Shown: in pieces, positions 6,373-15,155 of the stretch
How the letters are laid out: every line of letters starts with the position of its first letter
Numbering within the stretch: the stretch's first letter is position 1
NCBI GenBank assembly: GCA_024400455.1
Contig: JAKSMU010000015.1
Span: 1 to 46,018 of the forward strand
Direction of reading: 5' to 3'
Length of the DNA stretch: 46,018 nt
From: Bacteroidales bacterium
Lineage (GTDB): Bacteria; Bacteroidota; Bacteroidia; Bacteroidales; F082
The notes under the pieces: model-generated
Told to the model about the DNA's origin: nothing
Databases searched by the model: none
What the model saw: the letters and a program-made list of their open reading frames with translations, nothing else
Program-made: the position numbers and the translations under genes

Positions 6373-8699
6373 TGTATCTGAATTATTACTTTTTCGTTTT
6401 TGTTCAGGTCAAACCAGGTGAAATGACCTTCTTCGGTTTGGCGCGTTTCGATATTCTTTCCTTCGATTTGAATTGGGTTTTCGCTCAGCAATGTCAAGCC
6501 TTTTATGTCTTGACCATTGTTTGTTAATTGTATGGTATTGTCGTTCAAAATTTTATTATCTACGTTAAGCAGACTCTCATAAAAACTCAAATAATCTTGA
6601 ATTGTGGTCGGCAGCATTTTCTTTTCGTCACGGAGATTGGCGATTTGCTGGAGCGCGAAATTGAATCCGGGCATGGCCACCGCGGTGCTGTCTTCGTTAT
6701 ATTGCCAGAAAGCACGGTCGGGGTCGGTCCAGGCAGGGTAGGTGTGCGTGATGAAAACGTTGTGATTGTCAACGAGTCTTTGCAGCCGCTTTGCCTCAAA
6801 ATAGTAATACCATTGGTCGTCCGTGTTGACTTCCAATGTCGATGGCGTTGCCCAAAGGCGGAAATAATCGTCATTTGGCAGGGTGGTGATTTGCCGGTTG
6901 GGCATGGCATCGCCGAAACCATCGTAAGGCTGAACGAAATGCCCGTCGAAATTCAAATGTTCCATGCGGTTTTCTTCGTAGTAGGCATTCCATAAATATC
7001 TGACATTGTTCTTCTTCCATAGCTTTTCTGCGTATTGCTGCGCATCGGGGAGAAGGGCGTCGCAAACTAGATTCTCGCGGTTGTTTTGTGATCCGTTGTT
7101 ATAGCCGTGGTCAATCCAGGTCGGTGAACCGAATTCATTTGCCATGAATTTAAGTGCCTTGCTGAGATTATTTCCGACAGTCGTGTATTGCTCTGGCGTG
7201 TGCAGACAAATGTCAAAGCCAATGCCTTTCAGCGATTTGAGCAGTTGATAAAACTCATTGTCAGTTTTGATGGTTGCGTGTAAACCAGGAAATCTTCCAT
7301 CGGAAGTCTGGCTGTTGGTGATGCCATCGGGATTGTTGAAAAACACGCTTTTTGTGACAGGGATACCGAAATAAACGAAACCGCCAACGGCATCTTCTGG
7401 TCTTGTAATATGCTCATTTCCAAATAATACAGCACGATGTGTGCGAATGTCGGTCCAGTCGGCATGCTCTGTGAAAATAAAAGCTGATTCGTAACCGTCC
7501 CAAACGGGCATAATGCGTGGCATAACCTTGATTTCGGTGCCGACGAAAAGCGTAAATTCACCTTTTATAATCGTGTTGCCGTCAATTTCTTTGCAGGAAA
7601 TGTTCTGGAAATAATCGGAGGTGTCGTTGTTGAGTGGATAATGAATGAGCGGATGGTCACGCCAATAGTCGATGTTGAAATAGGCGGTTCGCTTTGCTGC
7701 ATCAAATTGAAGGGATGAGATTTTTGTGTTGTGATAGGTTGTAATGTTTCGTTCGCCTTCTCCGATTGTAAAACCTTCACGGTCAAGGTAATATTCGTTT
7801 TGGAAACCAATACTGTCAACCTTTTGGTTCTTCTTATAAATGGTTAAAATGCTGTCAATGAAAGGTACGACAATGGCTTGCCGCAGCAGTTTGCATTTTT
7901 TGTTGAAATGCGTTTCAACTTGACATGTCTTTTCGCTGCTATTATTGGAAACGGTTAGGTAGGTCTTGCCTAGACTTGATTCAGATAGGTATTGAGCAGA
8001 ATTGTCATCGTTGGTTTTAATGAAATCCCACTTGGTTACCGATTCGGTTATGGTGTCTTCATCAATTATGTATTCAAAAAGGTTGACAATAGGATAGGAG
8101 AGTGCTTGCTCGTCTGCTGTTAGTGTAAAAAAGTTTGGATTGTCATCGGTTTCGGAAACGAAATCGGGAAGATAGGATGTGTGTATGGTTCGGATGTCTA
8201 AATTGGCATTGTCAATGAGAATGGCGCTTTTGTTGGGATTCCAGATGTAAAGTTTTGCGGTGGTGCTGTTTTTTAAATAGTCGAGCGGAAAATTCAAGTC
8301 AAGCGTTACCTGAAACCAATCAGAACTGTCGTTTGCCAAACTTGAAAGCGGATAACCTTGCCAGTACAGATTGCCGTTTTCGTTGTCGATGCTGACAACG
8401 ATGTTGCAGTCGCCATTGTTTTCTTTCCATTTGCACCAAAAGTCAAATTTGCAGTTAAGGCTTTGGTTTTGCCCTTCCGTTTCGATTAGAGCGCCAAATC
8501 CGTATTCGTTTATCGTGTCGCAGATACAAAGATGGTTGCCGCTTCTGGCCGTACTGTCTTCAATGATGTGAATGTTGAGCCATGGCGTTTGCCATTCGTT
8601 AAGGTTCTCAAAATCATTTGAATAGGACTGTGCAGGTGCTTTTCCTAAGCATAAGAATGAAACAAATAGGGTTGCTAGGTATGCAATTCTTGTTCTCAT
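6369..8699 (-). CDS. Large secreted protein, possibly deacetylase-like fold
   Basis: 776-aa exported protein. The N-terminal signal peptide (about residues 1-23, ending APA-Q) is followed by a beta-rich region resembling a carbohydrate-binding or choice-of-anchor module (about 25-170), then an Ig-like stretch. The C-terminal half carries YESAFIFTEHADW, GFDICLHTPEQ, WIDHGYNNG and VFITHTYP. The spaced His/Asp motifs are reminiscent of NodB-type polysaccharide deacetylases, but I cannot align the catalytic residues with confidence. It lacks a T9SS sorting domain. A -7 box lies 17 bp upstream, and the stop overlaps purN by 4 nt. The call is tentative beyond being secreted. Confidence 0.5.
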   Translation of the reverse strand: MRTRIAYLATLFVSFLCLGKAPAQSYSNDFENLNEWQTPWLNIHIIEDSTARSGNHLCICDTINEYGFGALIETEGQNQSLNCKFDFWCKWKENNGDCNIVVSIDNENGNLYWQGYPLSSLANDSSDWFQVTLDLNFPLDYLKNSTTAKLYIWNPNKSAILIDNANLDIRTIHTSYLPDFVSETDDNPNFFTLTADEQALSYPIVNLFEYIIDEDTITESVTKWDFIKTNDDNSAQYLSESSLGKTYLTVSNNSSEKTCQVETHFNKKCKLLRQAIVVPFIDSILTIYKKNQKVDSIGFQNEYYLDREGFTIGEGERNITTYHNTKISSLQFDAAKRTAYFNIDYWRDHPLIHYPLNNDTSDYFQNISCKEIDGNTIIKGEFTLFVGTEIKVMPRIMPVWDGYESAFIFTEHADWTDIRTHRAVLFGNEHITRPEDAVGGFVYFGIPVTKSVFFNNPDGITNSQTSDGRFPGLHATIKTDNEFYQLLKSLKGIGFDICLHTPEQYTTVGNNLSKALKFMANEFGSPTWIDHGYNNGSQNNRENLVCDALLPDAQQYAEKLWKKNNVRYLWNAYYEENRMEHLNFDGHFVQPYDGFGDAMPNRQITTLPNDDYFRLWATPSTLEVNTDDQWYYYFEAKRLQRLVDNHNVFITHTYPAWTDPDRAFWQYNEDSTAVAMPGFNFALQQIANLRDEKKMLPTTIQDYLSFYESLLNVDNKILNDNTIQLTNNGQDIKGLTLLSENPIQIEGKNIETRQTEEGHFTWFDLNKNEKVIIQIQ

Positions 8700-8715
8700 T
8701 GTCGATAATTTGCTG

Positions 8716-8723
8716 CAAATATA
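8716..8723 (-). promoter_or_regulatory. -7 promoter element for the secreted-protein/purN pair
   Basis: On the minus strand TATATTTG matches TAnnTTTG exactly, 16-23 bp upstream of the ATG at 8699. The leader would be only about 10 nt. Confidence 0.6.
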
Positions 8724-8764
8724 ATCTTTCTCTTATGAAATACGGCTTTAAACTGTATAAAACA

Positions 8765-8800
8765 AAACAAGGCCTAAATTTTAGACCTTGTTTCAGTTTT
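8765..8800 (-). terminator. Intrinsic terminator of the dcw cluster after ftsZ
   Basis: AACAAGG and CCTTGTT close a long hairpin with inner CTAAA/TTTAG pairs, giving TTTTGTTTT downstream on the minus strand. It lies about 20 bp past the ftsZ stop and ends the long minus-strand cell-division operon. Confidence 0.82.
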
Positions 8801-8817
8801 TATCGATGATAGATGAT

Positions 8818-10539
8818 TCAGTCTACATTGTCGTGCAGGAATGAGTTTTCCGAACTTAATCCGTTGCTTGAACTTGAATAATGTGACAGGTCGTTGTTAT
8901 CGTTTGCAGATAAGTCAATGTTCCTGCGCAAGTAAGCCGGTTGGTTTTCCAACTCTTCCAAACCCTTCTGTGTCCTGAAGTTCATGCTCAAAGCTCTCAG
9001 ACGCTGTTTTTTCAGCTCTTCCTTCGGGTCGATGGCCTTTTTAGGTTCTTCCATCGTGATGACATTGACCGTGACGGCTTGCTTGGCTTCAAGTTCCTCA
9101 TGTGTGATGACTCTTGAGGTGATTTCAAAACCATCATTGTCGTTGTCTTCGTGGAAAGGATTGTCGAAATGCTTTACACTTGGTCTGCTTTCCTGTTGTG
9201 TGGTGTAGACGGGAGCGGTTGTTGGAACGACTGGTTCTGGAGCAGGTGTTGGAGCAGGTGTAATGACTGGGTCGTCGAATGTGAATTCGATTGGCGTTTC
9301 CTCATCAAGACTGTGAACGACTGGTTTGTGCTCTTCTTGAGGCATGGCTTCTGCCTTCTCCTCTGCCTTTGGTTCGGGAACAGGTTCCTCGACAGGGGCA
9401 GGTTTTGCGACCTCAACGGGCTCCTGGATAACGGGTTGCTCTGTTTGCTGAACTTGAGGCGTTTCTATGGTCTTGCTTTCTTGAATCAGATTGCCGTTGA
9501 TGTCGTATCTCTTCTTGGCTGCTGCAGGATTTGGCTCTGCTTTTGGACTGACGGTCTGTGTGTGATTCGTTGTGGTGTGCGTGTCGTGGTTGAAGCCTGT
9601 GGCAATCAAGGTGACGACAATGGCTTCACCGATGCTTTCGTCGGTTCCGTTACCCCAAATCACATCGCAAGTGTTGCCGCAGGCGTCGGTTGCAATGGCA
9701 AGGATTTCATCCACTTCGTCGAGTGAAACTTCGTTGGTGCCTGAGGTAATGTACAGCAACACGTTTTTGGCGCCTTCAATGTCGGAGTCGTTGAGCAAAG
9801 GAGAGTTGATGGCAGCTTTGATGGCTTTTTCGGCACGGCCTTCGCCTTCGGCTTTGCCTGAACCCATGATGGCTTTGCCGCTGTCGCGCATGACGGTCGT
9901 GACGTCTTCAAAGTCGACATTGACGTAACCGGGCACGGTGATGATTTCGGCAATGCCTTTGGCAGCAGTCGTGAGCACGTCGTCAGCCTTGCGGAAGGCT
10001 TCGGAGAGTTTCATATCACCGTATTGGTCGCGCAATTTGTCGGTGCTGATGAGAATCAGGGTGTCGACGCACTTGCGCAGTTCCTCGATGCCGGCTTGTG
10101 CCTGCATCTTGCGACGACGGCCTTCGCGTTCCATCGGCATGGTGACGATGCCGACGGTCAGGATGCCTTTGTCTTTGGCAAGTTTTGCTACTACAGGCGC
10201 AGCACCAGTGCCGGTGCCACCGCCCATGCCTGCCGTGACGAAAAGCATCTTCGTGTTTTCATCCAATAAGGCGTTGATTTCGTCTTTGCTGGTTTCGGCT
10301 GCCTGACGGCCGATGTTCGGGTCGTTTCCGGCTCCTAACTCGCGTTCGCCAAGGTGAACCCTATTTTGGACGCTGCTTCTCATCAAGGCCTGGTGGTCGG
10401 TGTTGCAGAGTATGAAATCCACGCCCTGGATGCCTTCTTCCATCATGTGGTTGACGGCATTGCCGCCGCCGCCGCCCACACCGATGACTTTGATGTAGTT
10501 AGGTCTGTCCTGTGATATAGGTGTAAACATATCGTTCAT
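8818..10539 (-). CDS. ftsZ: Cell division protein FtsZ
   Basis: Tubulin-like GTPase that forms the cytokinetic ring. The GTP-binding signature GGGTGTG is at residues 106-112 and the globular core ends near residue 320. At 573 aa it is long for FtsZ because of a Pro/Glu/Val-rich linker of roughly 190 residues. The FtsA-binding-like peptide AYLRR begins at 535 and is followed by a further tail ending NSFLHDNVD, a form I recall from Bacteroidetes FtsZ. The gene is last in the dcw cluster, 51 bp after ftsA, and is followed by a terminator. Confidence 0.97.
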   Translation of the reverse strand: MNDMFTPISQDRPNYIKVIGVGGGGGNAVNHMMEEGIQGVDFILCNTDHQALMRSSVQNRVHLGERELGAGNDPNIGRQAAETSKDEINALLDENTKMLFVTAGMGGGTGTGAAPVVAKLAKDKGILTVGIVTMPMEREGRRRKMQAQAGIEELRKCVDTLILISTDKLRDQYGDMKLSEAFRKADDVLTTAAKGIAEIITVPGYVNVDFEDVTTVMRDSGKAIMGSGKAEGEGRAEKAIKAAINSPLLNDSDIEGAKNVLLYITSGTNEVSLDEVDEILAIATDACGNTCDVIWGNGTDESIGEAIVVTLIATGFNHDTHTTTNHTQTVSPKAEPNPAAAKKRYDINGNLIQESKTIETPQVQQTEQPVIQEPVEVAKPAPVEEPVPEPKAEEKAEAMPQEEHKPVVHSLDEETPIEFTFDDPVITPAPTPAPEPVVPTTAPVYTTQQESRPSVKHFDNPFHEDNDNDGFEITSRVITHEELEAKQAVTVNVITMEEPKKAIDPKEELKKQRLRALSMNFRTQKGLEELENQPAYLRRNIDLSANDNNDLSHYSSSSNGLSSENSFLHDNVD

Positions 10540-10590
10540 GTTGTCGGTGTTTTGCTGATTTGTATAGTTTCTCTCGTATTGCTTTTATGC

Positions 10591-11949
10591 TTATTTGATG
10601 TCGTCGGAGGTAAAGATGGTCCCGAAGGTGTCGATAATTTTCTTGAAATCGAATCCTTTGTGTGGCTTTTTAGGGCCCCTCGGCTTTTCTTCGGTCACGA
10701 CAGGCTCTGTAATCACAGGTTCTGTTGGCTCGGAAACGGCTGCTGGTTTTTCTTTAGGTGCTTTGCTGTTTTTCTCCTTTTCCAGCATTTCGCTTAATTC
10801 GGCTCTTGCAATGCCTTCGATGACAAGACCGATACCGGTGGAATACATTGGGCTGGCCAGCTCTTTGTTGGTGGTTTCGGCTAGGTGTTCATTTGGATGG
10901 CCTATTCTAACAGGCATTCCGGTCCTGAATTCTGCCAGCATGTTGATGTGCTTCATCAAGGCACCGCCACCGGTAAGAACGATACCGGCAATGAGTTTCT
11001 TGTCAGCATTGACTTTCTGGATCTCAACATTGACGATTTCAAAGATTTCGTCCAAACGGGCTTGGATGATGTTTGCCAGGTTCTTGAAAGAGATTTCCTT
11101 GCCTTCTCTGCCTCTGATGCCTGGAATCGAAACCACTTCATCGTCGCGGTTTTCGCTGGCCAAGGCGGAACCGAATTTCACTTTCACGTCTTCGGCATAG
11201 TGCCTGATAATGGAGCAACCTGTGCAGATGTCGTCGGTGATGATGTTGCCGCCAAACGGAATGACTGCCGTATGGTAAATCTTGTTATCTTTGAAGATGG
11301 CGATATCTGTGGTGCCGCCGCCGATGTCGACGAGTGCAACGCCAGCCTCCATCTCGTCTTCAGCTAGAACAGCTTCGGCTGATGCGATTGGTTCAAGAAT
11401 CATGTTGTCCATTTCCAAGCCGGCGCTTTCAATGCACTTTATGATGTTCTTTGCTGCAGCGGTCTGACCGATGATGACATGGAAATTGGCTTCAATCTTG
11501 CTGCCAAGCATGCCTACAGGATTGTCGGCAATTTCGCCGTCCACATAGGTTTCTTGGCGGTGAACGCCAATGATTTCTTCACCCGGAACCATATTGATCT
11601 TATAGGTGTCCTGGCGCATCTTTTCGAGTTCTTCTGCCGTGATTTCCTTGTCGCTGTCATCGCGCATCAGCACGCCTCTGTGCTGAAGGCTTTTGATGTG
11701 CTGTCCGGCAATGCCGACATTCACGGTGTAGATGTCAACGCCTGATTGGTCTGCAGCTTCCTTTACGGCTTTTTTGATTGCGTCGACAGTCTCGAAAATA
11801 TTGGTGACTACACCGCGTTTTACACCTGTCGAAATGGTTTTGCCATAACCAAGGATTTCAATTTTGCCGCTTTCTGATTTTTTACCCACGATGCAGGCAA
11901 CTTTCGTGGTGCCGATGTCAAGACCGACAATGATTTTACCTTCACTCAT
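10591..11949 (-). CDS. ftsA: Cell division protein FtsA
   Basis: Actin-like ATPase that anchors FtsZ to the inner membrane and recruits later division proteins. The 452-aa protein starts with the actin-family phosphate loop (VGLDIGTTKV) and contains the second phosphate motif ALVDIGGGTTDIAIF and the adenosine motif IVLTGGGALMK. A Lys/Pro/Glu-rich linker follows the core, and the C-terminal KGFDFKKIIDTFGTIF could be the amphipathic membrane-targeting helix. It lies 4 bp downstream of ftsQ. Confidence 0.95.
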   Translation of the reverse strand: MSEGKIIVGLDIGTTKVACIVGKKSESGKIEILGYGKTISTGVKRGVVTNIFETVDAIKKAVKEAADQSGVDIYTVNVGIAGQHIKSLQHRGVLMRDDSDKEITAEELEKMRQDTYKINMVPGEEIIGVHRQETYVDGEIADNPVGMLGSKIEANFHVIIGQTAAAKNIIKCIESAGLEMDNMILEPIASAEAVLAEDEMEAGVALVDIGGGTTDIAIFKDNKIYHTAVIPFGGNIITDDICTGCSIIRHYAEDVKVKFGSALASENRDDEVVSIPGIRGREGKEISFKNLANIIQARLDEIFEIVNVEIQKVNADKKLIAGIVLTGGGALMKHINMLAEFRTGMPVRIGHPNEHLAETTNKELASPMYSTGIGLVIEGIARAELSEMLEKEKNSKAPKEKPAAVSEPTEPVITEPVVTEEKPRGPKKPHKGFDFKKIIDTFGTIFTSDDIK

Positions 11950-11953
11950 AACT

Positions 11954-12724
11954 TTATTTTTTTGTACACACTATTTGATTTTTAAACTTTAAATTCACTA
12001 TGCTGTAATTATGGAGTTCCTCGCTGCCAAGTTTGTGCTTGAGGAAAGTATTCATTTTTAGTAGTTTGTCGTCAATTTGGCAAGTGTCGCCTAAAATGAC
12101 TCGCGCGTTCACTTCGTTTACGGCAATTTCATATTCTCCAGCGTTGTTGCGGAAAATTTGCCCGATGCAAGACTGAATGAACTCGTCTTTCTGAATGGCT
12201 TGGCGAATGTGGAGCGCATCGCCAATGCCGCTGCTTTGGTAGATGGAATCGTTCATCTTTGTGTCGGTCGGAAAATCGAAATTGCCGCTGGCTACCAAAA
12301 TTCGGGGTGTGTAAGTCTTGCTTGTAGGGAAGACCACGCCTTGCTCGGTGACATACATCGACTTACCTGACTTGTTGAAGACTCTCAGGACGGGTTCGTA
12401 TTCCTTGAGGTTGATGTAAAGTATGCTGTCCAGCCCAATGTAAGCTGTTGATTTCTCAATCCAAGGGTTGTTGTTCAGATGCCGTTCAATCTGTAGCATG
12501 TTGATGTTGCCGATGCTGTTTTTTGAGTCGATGTGACAAATGCTGCTGATTTCGCAAAGCAGTGTGTCTTTGTTGACAAATTCGTGTCCGGAGGCGCCTT
12601 CAATGCTGATTGAAATGGATTTCAGCGGGGTTGAAAGGTAGTTCATGCGGCTGAAAATGAACAGCGTGATAATGCCTCCAGCAGTGATAACCCAAACCAA
12701 TATGCTCAATATCTTCTTTACCAT
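11954..12724 (-). CDS. ftsQ: Cell division protein FtsQ/DivIB
   Basis: 256-aa bitopic inner-membrane protein with a short cytoplasmic N-terminus, one membrane helix at about residues 6-25 (LSILVWVITAGGIITLFIF), and a periplasmic part. A POTRA-like region comes first (about 35-105, GHEFVNKDTLL through NNPWIEKSTAYIG), followed by the beta domain. Sequence conservation is low, as usual for FtsQ, so the call relies on topology and on its position between murC and ftsA. It overlaps murC by 7 nt. Confidence 0.85.
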   Translation of the reverse strand: MVKKILSILVWVITAGGIITLFIFSRMNYLSTPLKSISISIEGASGHEFVNKDTLLCEISSICHIDSKNSIGNINMLQIERHLNNNPWIEKSTAYIGLDSILYINLKEYEPVLRVFNKSGKSMYVTEQGVVFPTSKTYTPRILVASGNFDFPTDTKMNDSIYQSSGIGDALHIRQAIQKDEFIQSCIGQIFRNNAGEYEIAVNEVNARVILGDTCQIDDKLLKMNTFLKHKLGSEELHNYSIVNLKFKNQIVCTKK

Positions 12725-14061
12725 GTCGCAATCATTTTTTCCAAAGGTTCAACAAAGCGGTCGATATTACCGGCTCCCATTGTGACGAGAAGTTCCGGGC
12801 GTTTGCTTTCGATGAGCGCCATGAGGTCTTCTTTTGGACAGACCGTTTTGGCTTGCAGATTTACTTTTTCCAATAAGGCTTGTGAGGTGATGCCTTCAAT
12901 TGGCAGTTCACGGGCCGGGTAGATGTCGAGTAAAATCAGTTCGTCGGCCATTGCCAGTGTGTTGGCAAACTCTTCCATGAAATCGCGTGTACGAGTGAAA
13001 AGGTGTGGCTGGAAGACAAGCGTTATCTTTCGTTTAGGGAAAGATGCTCTTATGGCCGACAAGCATGATTTTATTTCTTCAGGATGATGTGCATAATCAT
13101 CTATGTAGCAATGTTCTTTACTGTTGATTCTGATGTCAAAGCGTCGACGCACGCCTTTGAAACTTGCCAATGCCTTTGCAATGCCTACACCTTCGATTCC
13201 GATTTGACGGGCCGCAATATAAGCGGCTGTGGCGTTCATCACATTGTGTAGGCCTGCCATGGCAATCGTGATGCGTGTTGTTTCGCCGTTTCCATGAATG
13301 GTGAAACTCGTTGTGCCTTCACTTGAAACAATTTCGTCTGCATAGAAATTGCAGTCATGCGAAAAGCCGAAGCAAATGCCGTGTTTGCAATCGTTAATCG
13401 GCAGTCCTTCGCGATAGATGACGGCATCTTCGGTGAGTGCGACAAAGTCGTTGAAACTTTTGATTAAATGTTCCTTGTCACCGTAAATGTCCAAATGGTC
13501 GGCATCGATTGAGTTCACGATGCTGATGTTTGGATGCAGTTGCAGGAAGGAGCGGTCGAATTCGTCAGCTTCGGCCACGAGAAGGCTTTCTGCCGTTTTC
13601 CCTAAATGCAGGTTGCTGTCGAAATTGTTGGCGATGCCGCCGATGAATGCCGTCGTGTCTTTGCCGCATTCGCAGAGTATGTGGGCGGTCATGGCGGTTG
13701 TCGTAGTCTTGCCGTGCGTGCCAGCGACGGCTATGGTGTATTTCCCTTTCGAGATTTCGCCTAAAGCTTGGGCGCGTTTCATCATGGGCAGTCCGCGACG
13801 TTTGATTTCTGCCAATTCCTTTGATGTGCTCGGAATGGCGGGCGTGTAGATGACAATATCAATGAGGGCAGGCAATAAGTTTGGGTTGTCTTCATAATGG
13901 ATCGCCATGCCCTCATTTTCCAATTGTTTGGTGAGTGGGGAAGGTGTGAGGTCGTAACCGGCAATGGCGTAACCTAAGCTGTGAAAATATCTCGCCAAGG
14001 CGCTCATGCCGATGCCGCCGATGCCTAAAAAGTAGATGCTATGTCCTTCGCCTGTTTTCAT
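12718..14061 (-). CDS. murC: UDP-N-acetylmuramate--L-alanine ligase
   Basis: Cytoplasmic Mur ligase adding L-Ala to UDP-MurNAc. The 447-aa protein has the Rossmann start FLGIGGIGMSALA and the ATP loop GTHGKTTTT at residues 114-122, as well as DEFDRSFLQL and DDYAHHPEEI, typical of MurC. All three domains are present, unlike the MurD-like remnant of this cluster. It overlaps murG by 4 nt and ftsQ by 7 nt, implying translational coupling. Confidence 0.95.
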   Translation of the reverse strand: MKTGEGHSIYFLGIGGIGMSALARYFHSLGYAIAGYDLTPSPLTKQLENEGMAIHYEDNPNLLPALIDIVIYTPAIPSTSKELAEIKRRGLPMMKRAQALGEISKGKYTIAVAGTHGKTTTTAMTAHILCECGKDTTAFIGGIANNFDSNLHLGKTAESLLVAEADEFDRSFLQLHPNISIVNSIDADHLDIYGDKEHLIKSFNDFVALTEDAVIYREGLPINDCKHGICFGFSHDCNFYADEIVSSEGTTSFTIHGNGETTRITIAMAGLHNVMNATAAYIAARQIGIEGVGIAKALASFKGVRRRFDIRINSKEHCYIDDYAHHPEEIKSCLSAIRASFPKRKITLVFQPHLFTRTRDFMEEFANTLAMADELILLDIYPARELPIEGITSQALLEKVNLQAKTVCPKEDLMALIESKRPELLVTMGAGNIDRFVEPLEKMIATW

Positions 14062-15155
14062 TTTGCTGCTTGCAATATGATGTTTACGATGTCTTCGGCG
14101 GCATTTGGCCGTGCGAAGGCAGCGATGTTTTGTCTCATTTTTTGTTGTCTTTCTTTATCTCTGAGCAGTTCTTGGACTTTGGAGACCAGTATCAGTTCGG
14201 TTTCATCGTTTCTGACCATGATGGCGGCTTCTGCATCGACCAGACGTTGTGCGTTCTTGGTCTGATGGTCTTGCGCTGCAGTTGGCAACGGAACGAAAAT
14301 GACGGGCTTCTGTACCAATGCCAGTTCCGAAATCGATATGGCTCCGGCACGCGAAATGACGATGTCGGCTGCGGTATAGGCCAAATCCATTCTGTCGATG
14401 AAGACCGTTGGCTTTACCTTGTCTTCAAGATTGTGCTGCTTGACTTCTTCGTTGGCTTTGTCGATGTACGACTTGCCGGTCTGCCAAATCAGTTGCATGT
14501 CGCTGCTCTTGAAAGCTTCGATGCGGGCGCTGATGCCTTTGTTGATGCCTAGGGCGCCTTGGCTTCCGCCTACGAGTAACACGATGGGCTTCGCTGGATT
14601 CAAGCCGAAATATTGTGCGGCTTCTTCTCTGGTGCCGCCCGTCGTAATGATGGAACGCAGCGGGTTGCCGGTCAGGTGGATGCGTTCTTCAGGAAACCAT
14701 TGGTCCATTTTTTCATAGGCGACGCAAATGGCTTTGGCTTTTTTGCCGACATTGCGGTTGGTCTTGCCAGGATAGGAGTTCTGCTCCTGAATGACGGTCG
14801 GGATATGGAGCCAGTTGGCGGCTTTCAGTGTCGGACCACTGGCGAATCCGCCGAAACCTACGACAACATCGGGGTGGAATTCCTTCAGGATGTTGCGTGC
14901 GTCTTTCAGGCTCTTGATGAGTTTGAATGGCAAACTGAAAATGGATTTGTCGAGCTGCAAACCGCTAATCCATAATCCTTTGATGGGATAACCTGCTTTG
15001 GGTACACGGTCCATTTCCATACGGCCTAAGGCGCCGATGAAAAGGATTTCGGTGTTCGGATACTGGCGTTTTAGCGCATCGGCTGTTGCTATGGCTGGGA
15101 AAATATGTCCTCCCGTTCCACCGCAACTAATCACAACTTTCAATTGCTCTTTCAT
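14058..15155 (-). CDS. murG: UDP-GlcNAc:lipid I N-acetylglucosaminyltransferase
   Basis: Peripheral inner-membrane GT28 enzyme that makes lipid II from lipid I. The 365-aa protein has the N-terminal glycine loop GGTGGHIFPA at residues 12-21, VVGFGGFASGP, and the second-domain loop LLVGGSQGALGIN that binds UDP-GlcNAc. The start codon lies inside the 3' end of ftsW (29-nt overlap), so translation is likely coupled. Confidence 0.96.
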   Translation of the reverse strand: MKEQLKVVISCGGTGGHIFPAIATADALKRQYPNTEILFIGALGRMEMDRVPKAGYPIKGLWISGLQLDKSIFSLPFKLIKSLKDARNILKEFHPDVVVGFGGFASGPTLKAANWLHIPTVIQEQNSYPGKTNRNVGKKAKAICVAYEKMDQWFPEERIHLTGNPLRSIITTGGTREEAAQYFGLNPAKPIVLLVGGSQGALGINKGISARIEAFKSSDMQLIWQTGKSYIDKANEEVKQHNLEDKVKPTVFIDRMDLAYTAADIVISRAGAISISELALVQKPVIFVPLPTAAQDHQTKNAQRLVDAEAAIMVRNDETELILVSKVQELLRDKERQQKMRQNIAAFARPNAAEDIVNIILQAAK

